From Clostridiales bacterium UBA4696 (GTDB lineage Bacteria > Bacillota > Clostridia > Oscillospirales > Oscillospiraceae): a stretch of DNA of 5,999 bases. The stretch lies in contig DHKK01000049.1 of the NCBI GenBank assembly GCA_002404795.1, positions 1 to 5,999 of the forward strand. Reading direction: 5' to 3'. Under the pieces are notes generated by a model, which worked only from the letters and a program-made list of their open reading frames with translations, did no database searches and was not told where the DNA came from. A program made the translations under genes and the position numbers. Shown here in pieces: positions 1 through 5,999 of the stretch (position 1 is the first letter of the stretch; every line of letters begins with the position of its first letter).

Positions 1-243
1 ATGAACGAGAACGTCCCCGGCATCGCCGTGCCGCAGGATATGATCGACCGTCTGGCCGCAGCCGCCGCCGAGGGCAAGGAGAAGGGCGTCAAGGGCCTGC
101 CCATGCAGCTCGGCATCGAGATGGCCGCAGAGATGATCGCCAGGATCAAGGATGAGCACCTGTGTGACGGCGTGCACATCATGGCCATCGGCGCGGAAAA
201 GAACGTCCCTGCCATTCTCGAAATGGCTGGCGTGACGATTTGA
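1..243 (+). CDS. metF: Methylenetetrahydrofolate reductase, C-terminal part (partial at window edge)
   Basis: The 80 visible codons match the C-terminal end of the FAD-dependent MetF barrel. Visible features are a segment PGIAVPQDMIDRL, then GVKGLPMQLGIEMAAEMIARI, then a last strand and helix DGVHIMAIGAEKNVPAIL that corresponds to the F-H-F-Y-T-L-N region of enterobacterial MetF. The family is normally about 290-300 residues, so roughly the first 210 residues lie left of the window. The ATG at base 1 is therefore probably an internal methionine, not the start. By family knowledge the enzyme reduces 5,10-methylene-THF to 5-methyl-THF in the cytoplasm, feeding methionine synthesis and, in acetogenic Clostridia, the methyl branch of the Wood-Ljungdahl pathway. 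Which role applies cannot be told from the fragment. The stop TGA at 241-243 is followed by an intrinsic terminator, so this is the last gene of its transcript. Confidence 0.85.
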   Translation: MNENVPGIAVPQDMIDRLAAAAAEGKEKGVKGLPMQLGIEMAAEMIARIKDEHLCDGVHIMAIGAEKNVPAILEMAGVTI

Positions 244-319
244 CCCCAGCTATATTTCAGCTTCCATCCGTCCAAATGGATCGCCTGAGTTTTCGATACA
301 GACCCAGAATATAGCACCA

Positions 320-370
320 GCGGCAGCCCCAAGTCCAGGGCTGCCGCTTTGTGTTGTCTGTTTTCTTTTG
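320..370 (+). terminator. Rho-independent terminator of metF, between convergent genes
   Basis: A perfect 10-bp GC-rich stem (GCGGCAGCCC at 320-329 with GGGCTGCCGC at 338-347) encloses an 8-base loop. A T-rich stretch with some G and C interruptions follows on the plus strand to about 370. The T tract lies only on the plus-strand side. Read on the minus strand, the bases after the stem are not T-rich, so the hairpin is mainly a metF terminator, although the stem could also slow or stabilise the 3' end of the convergent VanW transcript. Confidence 0.8.
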
Positions 371-380
371 TGATCTCCGG

Positions 381-2240
381 TCAGTCCCACGGGTCGATGC
401 TCGGGCCGGTGGGCTCGGTCGGCTCCGTCGGGATGTCGGTGCCGGGGTCGGTCGGATCGGTGGGATCCGTGGGATCGGTCGGATCGGGTTCATCCGGCTC
501 CTCCGGGACCTCCGGCTCGACGTACGGCGTGCACTTGTACGACGTATCGCGGTGCTTATAGGTATCGGTATGCAGCAGCTCGGTCTTCAGGACCTTGCCG
601 TTTGCGTCCACGTAATCGCGGTAGGCCTTGACGGTCTTGCCGGTGTAGGCGTAGTTGACCATCTCGCCCTTGACGTACTTGTTGCCATCCTTGTCGACGA
701 CGAGATTGACGGTGTTGCCGTTCTCGTCCACGCCGGTCCCGGCGTCGGTGATCTCGGTCTCCGTGCCGTCGATGACGGTCTTCGGCTGGCGGGTGGCGAT
801 GACCTCGTTGTGCAGGACGATGTGGTCGTAGCTCTTATCCTTCGGCGTGGTGCCCATGAGCTTGATGTGGACATAGCCGCCGGAGACCGACGCGTCGATG
901 CGCAGCGGATGGTCGGTGCTGTTGACGAACTTATAGTCGAGGCTGCCCCAGTAGATCGTCGCGTCCATGCCCAGCTGGACATAGGTGACGGTGAACATGT
1001 GCGGGGCCCGCTCGGTGACCTTGAGGTCGGCGTAGAGGCAGGCGGTGTAGATGGTCGAGGCGACCTGGCAGACGCCGCCGCCCTCCTCGGCCTCGCTCTT
1101 GCCGCCGGTCTGGTAGACGATGGCGGGCTGATAGCCCTTCTCCGCCGTGCGCTCGCCGACGATCTTGTTGAATGAGAACTCGTCGCCGGGGTTCAGGATG
1201 GTGCCGTCGATGGCCTTGCAGGCGAGCTCCAGGTTCTTGGTGCGGCCGGCCTGCGCGGTGTGCGGGCTGTCGCAGGAGCCGAGCACGTCGGCGAAGTATT
1301 CCTTCTCTAGATCCGCCAGCGTGACCTCCGGCTGCATTTCCTCGGCCTGGATGGTGATCGTCGTGCCGGGGTCCGCCATGGCGATCTGCTGCGTGTAGTA
1401 CGACACGTCAAAGCCGAAGCCGACCTTCTCGGCCACGAGCTCCTTCTTTTCCTCGTCGTAATACGCGTCCTTCATCTCGGTGGCGAACTGGTCGTAGTAC
1501 GTCTGCAGGTCGACCGGGGCGCAGGGCTCGGTGTCATAGTCGAATTTCAGGTCGGAGAAATCGCCGCTTTCAAACCGCGCGACGACCTCGTCGTAGAGCT
1601 TGTCGGCGTCGAGCGAGATCTTCGGCGAACCGGTCACGACCGTGACGGTCTTCGCGTCGGCGTCAACGGTGACGATCGGGTCGATCTTCTCCGAGGCGCA
1701 GGCCCGGGCGGTCTGGTCGATCAGGTCGCGGATATACGTCGTGTCCAGATTCTTGCCGGACTCCAGCGCGATATCCTGCCGGTCCTTTTTCGCCTTCTGG
1801 TAGGTGATGAGCGCCTTGATGGGGCCGCCGTCGCGGCCGTAGTTCATGGCGGCGTCGGCCGCCTCATCCGGGTTCAGGGCGACGTTCGTCACCTCTGGGG
1901 TGAATTCGATCGTCCGGTCCGGCAGGACGACAGTCAGCGTGTCGGCGGCAGTCTCCTGCTCGACCGCGAGCTTCACGGCGTTGATGGCCGCGTCGCGCTT
2001 GAGCCCGCCGACGTCGACGCCCGCGACATACACGTTCGGGAAGATCGTGTCGCTTCCCTTCAGGATAAAGCCATAGGTACAAACGCCGAGCACCGCCAGC
2101 AGTGCTACGCACCCGGCAATGACCGCGATCTTCTTTCCGGAGGCGGCGGACGGTTTCTTCTTGGGGGACGCAGCGGCCTTCTCCGCCGAAGTCTTGTGCG
2201 TGGCGGGGCGGCTGGCCTCAAATCTGCCTTTCTTTCTGAT
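381..2240 (-). CDS. VanW-family membrane-anchored cell-wall protein (inferred ATC start)
   Basis: Counting from an inferred ATC start at 2240-2238 the protein has 619 residues. In order: a basic, Ala/Lys-rich cytoplasmic tail (1-37); one membrane helix (about 38-60, starting IAVIAGCVALL); two stretches resembling the putative peptidoglycan-binding domain found in VanW and YkuD proteins (about 69-160, with GVDVGGL, and about 190-300); the VanW domain (about 345-465) with NPGDEFSFNK (350-359), GGGVCQVAST (387-396, Cys391) and DATIYWG (426-432); a G5-like beta-rich region (to about 570); and a Pro/Glu/Asp/Thr tail (573-619) ending in WD. The topology is N-in with the bulk outside. The VanW domain is named after an accessory gene of vanB-type vancomycin resistance clusters and has no settled biochemical activity. 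No van resistance genes are visible here, so a general envelope role is the fair inference. The first canonical start, GTG at 2093 (570 aa), would cut the membrane helix in half and has no ribosome binding site. Confidence 0.87.
   Translation of the reverse strand: MRKKGRFEASRPATHKTSAEKAAASPKKKPSAASGKKIAVIAGCVALLAVLGVCTYGFILKGSDTIFPNVYVAGVDVGGLKRDAAINAVKLAVEQETAADTLTVVLPDRTIEFTPEVTNVALNPDEAADAAMNYGRDGGPIKALITYQKAKKDRQDIALESGKNLDTTYIRDLIDQTARACASEKIDPIVTVDADAKTVTVVTGSPKISLDADKLYDEVVARFESGDFSDLKFDYDTEPCAPVDLQTYYDQFATEMKDAYYDEEKKELVAEKVGFGFDVSYYTQQIAMADPGTTITIQAEEMQPEVTLADLEKEYFADVLGSCDSPHTAQAGRTKNLELACKAIDGTILNPGDEFSFNKIVGERTAEKGYQPAIVYQTGGKSEAEEGGGVCQVASTIYTACLYADLKVTERAPHMFTVTYVQLGMDATIYWGSLDYKFVNSTDHPLRIDASVSGGYVHIKLMGTTPKDKSYDHIVLHNEVIATRQPKTVIDGTETEITDAGTGVDENGNTVNLVVDKDGNKYVKGEMVNYAYTGKTVKAYRDYVDANGKVLKTELLHTDTYKHRDTSYKCTPYVEPEVPEEPDEPDPTDPTDPTDPTDPGTDIPTEPTEPTGPSIDPWD
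447..482 (-). repeat. 9-bp tandem repeat encoding (Pro-Thr-Asp)x4
   Basis: Four consecutive Pro-Thr-Asp triplets are encoded by 9-base units with small third-position differences (CCG ACC GAT, CCC ACG GAT, CCC ACC GAT, CCG ACC GAC). They lie in a longer tail (381-524) built of PEE, PDE, PTD and PTE units. Each Asp-Pro junction creates a GATC, giving four GATC sites exactly 9 bp apart (455, 464, 473 and 482). Such Pro-rich acidic tails usually act as flexible wall-spanning or spacer segments. No LPxTG sorting motif follows. Confidence 0.85.
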
Positions 2241-2246
2241 AAGGAT

Positions 2247-2253
2247 CCCTCCT
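2247..2253 (-). promoter_or_regulatory. Ribosome binding site of the VanW gene
   Basis: The minus strand reads AGGAGGG from 2253 to 2247, a full match to the anti-Shine-Dalgarno sequence. It is followed by ATCCTT and then ATC at 2240-2238. From the last base of AGGAGG (2248) there are 7 bases to that ATC, the optimal spacing. This site decides the start, because no ATG, GTG or TTG lies at a usable distance in the open frame. ATC at 2246-2244 is also in frame but too close to the site. Confidence 0.8.
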
Positions 2254-2255
2254 AT

Positions 2256-2276
2256 TCAAGCGCCACAGGGCGACAT
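2256..2276 (-). CDS. Possible six-codon leader ORF (MSPCGA)
   Basis: An ATG at 2276 opens a six-codon frame that stops at TGA (2258-2256), two bases before the AGGAGGG of the VanW gene and in frame with it. It begins about 12 bases after the predicted transcription start and has no good ribosome binding site, only an A-rich stretch. A 4-bp GC hairpin (CGCC/GGCG at 2272-2261, loop CTGT) lies inside it. It could be chance, or a site where ribosomes load and re-initiate on the VanW frame. Confidence 0.2.
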   Translation of the reverse strand: MSPCGA

Positions 2277-2294
2277 AATCTTTTTTGTGTCTGT

Positions 2295-2323
2295 ATTATA
2301 CATAAAACGTCGGTTTTTTGCAA
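2295..2323 (-). promoter_or_regulatory. Sigma-A type promoter driving the VanW gene
   Basis: On the minus strand a -35 box TTGCAA (2323-2318) is separated by exactly 17 bases from a perfect -10 box TATAAT (2300-2295). Transcription would start near 2288, giving a leader of about 48 bases before the inferred start at 2240. The promoter lies in an AT-richer gap downstream of mfd, so the VanW gene need not depend on mfd transcription. No operator palindrome was seen over the boxes. Confidence 0.75.
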
Positions 2324-2376
2324 CGGCATTCCCGACAGGAACGGGCCCCGGAATTCTGAATTTTCTATGAATAATT

Positions 2377-5300
2377 TCACCCTTCGGCCGTCTGCGCGCG
2401 CATGGCGGCATAGGTCCCCACGAGCTGCGTGGCGAGCTTCAGCGCATCCTCGCCCTTTTTGAGCTTCACGGACAGCATCGGGACCTTGCCCGCCGAGAAG
2501 AAGATCCGGCCCTTGAACTGCGCCTCGGCGCAGCAGGCCGAGATGGCCGCAAAGTCCATCGTGGCGAGGGACAGAAGAATGGCGCCGTCCTTCTGCGTGA
2601 TCTCGGTGATGCCGGCGGCCGCCGCGCGTGCGCGCAGCAGCGCGATGGCGATGAGGTTCATGACGCCCTTCGGAGGATCGCCGAAGCGGTCGACGATCTC
2701 GTCGAGCAGCTCGTCGGCGTCTTCCTTGGTGCGGATGGCCGCCATACGGCGGTAAAGGTCCATCCGCTGCTCGCCGGAGGAGACGTAGTCCTTGTTGATA
2801 TTCGCCGTGACGGTGAGATCCGCCGTGCACTCGGGCTCCTTCTGCGCTTCCTCGCCGCGCTCTTCGAGCACGGCGTCCTCGAGCAGCTTCAGGTACATGT
2901 CGTAGCCAACGGTCATCATGTGGCCGGACTGCTCCGCGCCCAGCAGATCGCCCGCGCCGCGGATCTCCAGATCGCGCATGGCGATCTTGAAGCCGGAGCC
3001 GAACTCCGCGTATTCGCGGATGGTGTCGAGCCGCTTCTCTGCGATCTCCGAGAGGACCTTGCCCTTGCGGAAGGTCAGGTAGGCATACGCGTGGCGGCTG
3101 GAGCGGCCCACGCGGCCGCGGATCTGGTGCAGCTGGGCAAGGCCGAGGCGGTCGGCGTCCTCGATGATGAGGGTGTTGACGTTCGGGATGTCGATGCCGG
3201 TCTCGATGATGGTGGTGCAGACGAGGATCTGGATCTCGCCGTTCGACATCGACTGCATGACGTCGCCGAGCTGCTCCTCGTTCATCTTGCCGTGCGCGAC
3301 GGCGATCTCCGCCTCCGGGATGCGCTGCTTGATCTTCGCGGCACACTGGTCGATCGACTCGACCCGGTTGTGCAGGTAATAGACCTGCCCGCCGCGCGCA
3401 AGCTCACGCCGCATGGCCTCGTCGAGGATGCCGTCCTGATGCTCGAGGACAAAGGTCTGCACGGGATAGCGGTCCTGCGGCGGCTGCTCGATGGTGGACA
3501 TGTCGCGAAGGCCGGACAGGGCCATATTGAGCGTGCGCGGGATGGGCGTTGCGGATAAGGTTAAGACGTCCACGCCGCGGGAAAGTTCCTTCAGCCGCTC
3601 CTTGTGCGTCACGCCGAAGCGCTGCTCCTCATCGACGATGAGGAGGCCCAGGTCCTTGAAATGGATCTCCTTCTGCAGCAGCTTGTGCGTGCCGACGATG
3701 AGGTCGATCTTGCCGGACTGCAGGTCAAAGAGCGTCTTTTTGATCTGCGCGGGCGTGCGGAAGCGGGAGAGCACGTCGATCGTGACCGGGAACGTCGCAA
3801 AGCGGCGCATAGCCGTGAGATAATGCTGCTGGGCAAGGACCGTGGTAGGCACGAGGATGGCGACCTGCTTGCCGTCGAGGATGCACTTCATGGCCGCGCG
3901 CAGCGCGACCTCCGTCTTGCCGAAGCCGACATCGCCGCAGAGCAGCCGGTCCATGGGCGACGGCGACTCCATATCGCGCTTGATCTCGTCGATGCAGCGC
4001 AGCTGATCGTCGGTCTCGGCGTATTCAAAGCTCTCCTCAAATTCCTGCTGCCACGGCGAATCCGCCGCGAAGGCGAAGCCCGGCAGCCGCTTTCTTTCGG
4101 CGTAGAGCTTGATGAGGCCCGCGGCCAGATCCTTGGCCGCGGCCTTGGCCTTCGCCTTCGTCTTCTGCCACTGGTCGCCGCCGAGCTTGTTGAGGCGCAC
4201 GGGCGTATCCTCACCCGCGCCGATATACTTGCTGACAAGATCGAGCTGCGTGGCCGGGACGTACAGGCAGTCCGTGCCCTGATAGGCGATCTTGACGTAA
4301 TCCTTCGTCACGCCGCCGACCTTCAGCTGCTCCATGCCGACGTAGCGGCCGATGCCGTGGTGCTCATGGACGACGAGGTCCCCGGGCGTGAGGTCGGTGA
4401 ACGAATCGAGCTTTTTGCGGTTCGTAGCCTTTTTCGGGGCGCGCGTTTTCTTCCGCTCCTGCCGGACGGCGATCTGCCCCTCTGTTAAGATGGCAAATTT
4501 CAGCGTCGGGTATTCAAGCCCCGCGGGAAGCGAGCCCGGCGCGAGCAGGATCTGCCCCGGCTGCGGCAGCTTCGTGAGCGGGAACGCAAGAAGCGCGTTC
4601 AGCCCGTTCTGCGCCAGCAGGTCCTTTAAGATCTCCCCGCGCCGCTGGCCGCCGCACAGGACGATCGAGCCATACTGGTTGGCCGCGTAATTTTTCAGGT
4701 CCGACGCCGCCGTCTCCAGACTGCCGCCGTAGCCCGGCAGCTGCCGGGCCGTGAACGACAGGAGCTTTTTGGGCGGCAGGCTCTCGGGATACCGGGCCGC
4801 GAGGAAGCCGTCGCAGTAGACGACCGCCCGGCCGCGCAGCTGCGCGGCCAGATCCTCGATCGAGCCGTAATAATCGCAGAGCTCGCCGAACAGCGTGCCG
4901 GAGGTCAAAAACGAATCGAGCAGCAGGCCGAATTCCTCCGCCTTTTCCTTCTCCGCACGCTGCAGATTCCCGTGGTCGCAGAACGCGACGACCGCCTCCT
5001 GCGACAAATACGCGGCGGCCGTGGTGAACTCCGGATAGATGAGCGCCATATAGCGGTCGGCACTGGCAAAAAGCGTCTCATTTTCGAGCGCCTCGCAGTC
5101 CTTCTGCAGGGTGCCGATCAGCGCCTGATTGGGCGTTTTCCGGCGCTGCTGGCGCGCGATGATCGCGCGCAGATCCTCGCACAGGCCCGCCGTGCCCTGC
5201 GGGTGCAGATGCGCCTCCGTCTCCGCCACGGGCAGGAGGACGGCCTCTTCCACGTTTTCCGTGCGCCGCTGGGTGATGGGGTCAAAATAGCCCATGGTGT

Positions 5301-5898
5301 CGAGCTCGTCGCCAAAAAACTCCGCGCGCAGCGGGTTTTCGCACGCGGGCGAATACACGTCCAGAATGCCGCCGCGCAGCGCGAACTGCCCCACGCCCTC
5401 GACGAGGCTCGCGCGGGTATAGCCCGCCCGCGTCAGCCGGGCGACCAGATCGTCCACGTTGTATTCCGCCCCACACCGCAGCCGCACGGAGGCCGAGAAC
5501 AGGACCTCCCGCGGCATCGTGCGCAGCAGCAGCGCATCCAGGCTCGTCACCAAAACCGGCACCTGCCCCTGCGCCAACGCATACAGCAGCCGCAGCCGCT
5601 TCTGCTCCCACTGCCGTGAGACGCCGATGGCCCCCGCGAGCGTCAGCTCACGCGACGGCAGCACCGGCGGCTGCTCGCCCAGAAACGCGCCGAGCTCCGA
5701 CGCGAGCCGGGAAGCCGCCAGATCATCCTGACACACCGCGACGAGCGGGCGGCCAGAATGCTCGTGCAGCGCCGCGAGCACATGGCTCCGCGGCGCCTGG
5801 CTCAGGCCCGAGACGGCAGCGGCCTGCTTCGCCTCTACGGCCTGAAGCAGCTGCATATAATCCGGGCTCTTTTGCAGAAGCGAAAGCAGAACGTTCAT
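2377..5898 (-). CDS. mfd: Transcription-repair coupling factor Mfd
   Basis: The 1173-residue protein has the usual family length and is intact. Mfd recognises RNA polymerase stalled at DNA damage, displaces it by ATP-driven DNA translocation and recruits UvrA to begin nucleotide excision repair. Domains in order: the UvrB-homology module (about 1-345, with FALRGGILDVY at 172-182), a middle domain (about 350-470), a Lys/Arg-rich linker (480-497), the RNA-polymerase-interacting domain (about 500-575, with VVHEHHGIGRYVGME at 509-523 and LYVPATQLDLV at 545-555), the RecG-like translocase lobes, and the C-terminal domain (about 1010-1160). Translocase motifs are all present: Walker A GDVGFGKTE (655-663), GTHKLL (736-741), DEEQ box (756-759), SATPIPRT (782-789), TTIIETGIDIPNV (895-907), QIRGRVGR (925-932), and the translocation region with RDLEIRGAGDLLG (975-987). 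The ATG at 5898 has AGGAG (5909-5905) six bases upstream. Stop is TGA at 2379-2377. No terminator is evident after it. Confidence 0.98.
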   Translation of the reverse strand: MNVLLSLLQKSPDYMQLLQAVEAKQAAAVSGLSQAPRSHVLAALHEHSGRPLVAVCQDDLAASRLASELGAFLGEQPPVLPSRELTLAGAIGVSRQWEQKRLRLLYALAQGQVPVLVTSLDALLLRTMPREVLFSASVRLRCGAEYNVDDLVARLTRAGYTRASLVEGVGQFALRGGILDVYSPACENPLRAEFFGDELDTMGYFDPITQRRTENVEEAVLLPVAETEAHLHPQGTAGLCEDLRAIIARQQRRKTPNQALIGTLQKDCEALENETLFASADRYMALIYPEFTTAAAYLSQEAVVAFCDHGNLQRAEKEKAEEFGLLLDSFLTSGTLFGELCDYYGSIEDLAAQLRGRAVVYCDGFLAARYPESLPPKKLLSFTARQLPGYGGSLETAASDLKNYAANQYGSIVLCGGQRRGEILKDLLAQNGLNALLAFPLTKLPQPGQILLAPGSLPAGLEYPTLKFAILTEGQIAVRQERKKTRAPKKATNRKKLDSFTDLTPGDLVVHEHHGIGRYVGMEQLKVGGVTKDYVKIAYQGTDCLYVPATQLDLVSKYIGAGEDTPVRLNKLGGDQWQKTKAKAKAAAKDLAAGLIKLYAERKRLPGFAFAADSPWQQEFEESFEYAETDDQLRCIDEIKRDMESPSPMDRLLCGDVGFGKTEVALRAAMKCILDGKQVAILVPTTVLAQQHYLTAMRRFATFPVTIDVLSRFRTPAQIKKTLFDLQSGKIDLIVGTHKLLQKEIHFKDLGLLIVDEEQRFGVTHKERLKELSRGVDVLTLSATPIPRTLNMALSGLRDMSTIEQPPQDRYPVQTFVLEHQDGILDEAMRRELARGGQVYYLHNRVESIDQCAAKIKQRIPEAEIAVAHGKMNEEQLGDVMQSMSNGEIQILVCTTIIETGIDIPNVNTLIIEDADRLGLAQLHQIRGRVGRSSRHAYAYLTFRKGKVLSEIAEKRLDTIREYAEFGSGFKIAMRDLEIRGAGDLLGAEQSGHMMTVGYDMYLKLLEDAVLEERGEEAQKEPECTADLTVTANINKDYVSSGEQRMDLYRRMAAIRTKEDADELLDEIVDRFGDPPKGVMNLIAIALLRARAAAAGITEITQKDGAILLSLATMDFAAISACCAEAQFKGRIFFSAGKVPMLSVKLKKGEDALKLATQLVGTYAAMRAQTAEG

Positions 5899-5904
5899 GG
5901 TCTT

Positions 5905-5909
5905 CTCCT
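5905..5909 (-). promoter_or_regulatory. Ribosome binding site of mfd
   Basis: AGGAG (5909-5905 on the minus strand) lies six bases before the ATG at 5898. It follows an A/T-rich stretch (5910-5922) that keeps the site unstructured. It supports the chosen mfd start, which also gives the N-terminus typical of the family. Confidence 0.85.
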
Positions 5910-5930
5910 AAAAAACAAATTAAGGCAACA

Positions 5931-5982
5931 CCGCACAATTGCGTCTGCGCGCTTCGACGGATCTTTTCCGCCAATTCTGCGG
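5931..5982. repeat. Imperfect inverted repeat upstream of mfd
   Basis: The arms CCGCACAATTGCG (5931-5943) and CGCCAATTCTGCGG (5969-5982) are reverse complements apart from one mismatch and one extra base, and enclose a 25-base centre. On the minus strand the structure would form in the mfd leader or at the 3' end of an upstream transcript. A T-rich run (5910-5919) follows, but it is too far from the stem for a standard terminator. No convincing gene is seen between 5920 and the window end, and no good -35/-10 pair for mfd was found here, so the mfd promoter is probably outside the window. Confidence 0.5.
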
Positions 5983-5999
5983 TTTGAAAAGCTTGAAAT

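Noticed and set aside
351..1175. Long plus-strand open frame opposite the VanW gene (274 codons)
   Set aside because: It is rich in Val, Asp, Leu, Arg and Gly as expected of the complement of a GC-rich gene. The minus strand in the same place encodes a clear VanW domain, and no ribosome binding site was seen.
2093..2129. Lipoprotein signal (IAGC, residues 41-44 counted from the ATC start) in the VanW protein
   Set aside because: The residues fit a lipobox, but only four hydrophobic residues separate the basic tail from IAGC's last positions, far too short for a lipoprotein h-region. The hydrophobic stretch continues well past the Cys, which fits a membrane anchor.
2256..2276. VanW translation from the ATG at 2276 through an in-frame TGA
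   Set aside because: It would need stop-codon readthrough or selenocysteine. No structure resembling a SECIS element follows, and the AGGAGGG after the TGA indicates fresh initiation.
2318..2365. Terminator after mfd
   Set aside because: Only short stems (for example CCCG/CGGG) can be drawn on the minus strand, and they are followed by mixed sequence and then the -35 box, with no T tract.
2252..3346. Long minus-strand open frame overlapping the 3' part of mfd (364 codons)
   Set aside because: Its Arg/His/Gly-rich composition is that of a shifted frame of mfd. It overlaps conserved translocase motifs and runs into the intergenic promoter region.
2920..5619. Plus-strand open frames opposite mfd (2920-3558, 3604-4488, 4972-5619)
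   Set aside because: They are antisense shadows of mfd with Arg/Leu/Asp/Ala-rich low-complexity translations and no recognisable domain.
5910..5938. Promoter for mfd (TTGTGC at 5938-5933)
   Set aside because: At the correct spacing the -10 position reads only T residues, so there is no acceptable -10 box.
5920..5998. C-terminus of an upstream gene ending at TAA (5922-5920, minus strand)
   Set aside because: The 25-codon translation is Arg-rich and does not resemble the end of pth or any other family I recognise. Two other frames are equally open, and the stretch is an inverted repeat.

Overview
The window looks like ordinary chromosomal backbone of a GC-rich Clostridia, probably an Oscillospiraceae-type gut Firmicute (Oscillibacter/Flavonifractor/Subdoligranulum-like). 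This is inferred from three things: roughly 60% GC coding sequence with strong AGGAGG-type ribosome binding sites, a VanW-domain wall protein beside a full-length Mfd, and a short bacterial-type methylenetetrahydrofolate reductase. The genus call is an inference.

Layout. Bases 1-243 (+) are the last ~80 codons of metF, cut by the left edge. A strong stem-loop with an interrupted T tract (320-347 plus tail) ends it. The next gene, on the minus strand (381 to about 2240), encodes a membrane-anchored VanW-family protein with a repetitive Pro/Asp/Thr tail. It converges on metF, so the hairpin sits between the two 3' ends. Upstream of it lies a 136-base gap with a near-consensus sigma-A promoter (TTGCAA-17 bp-TATAAT) reading into the VanW gene, a six-codon leader ORF and an AGGAGGG ribosome binding site. 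Then comes mfd (2377-5898, minus), the complete transcription-repair coupling factor, with its own AGGAG site. The last ~80 bases (5920-5999) have no recognisable gene but contain an imperfect inverted repeat.

Function. The three genes do not form an obvious pathway: one-carbon metabolism (MetF), cell envelope (VanW) and DNA repair (Mfd). mfd and the VanW gene are co-oriented with no terminator visible between them, so the VanW gene may be read both from mfd and from its own promoter.

I see no previously undescribed multi-gene system, mobile element, CRISPR array or RNA gene. The most notable item is the start of the VanW gene. The reading frame is open from the ribosome binding site through a basic tail and a membrane helix, but the codon at the ideal spacing is ATC, and the first canonical start lies in the middle of that helix.
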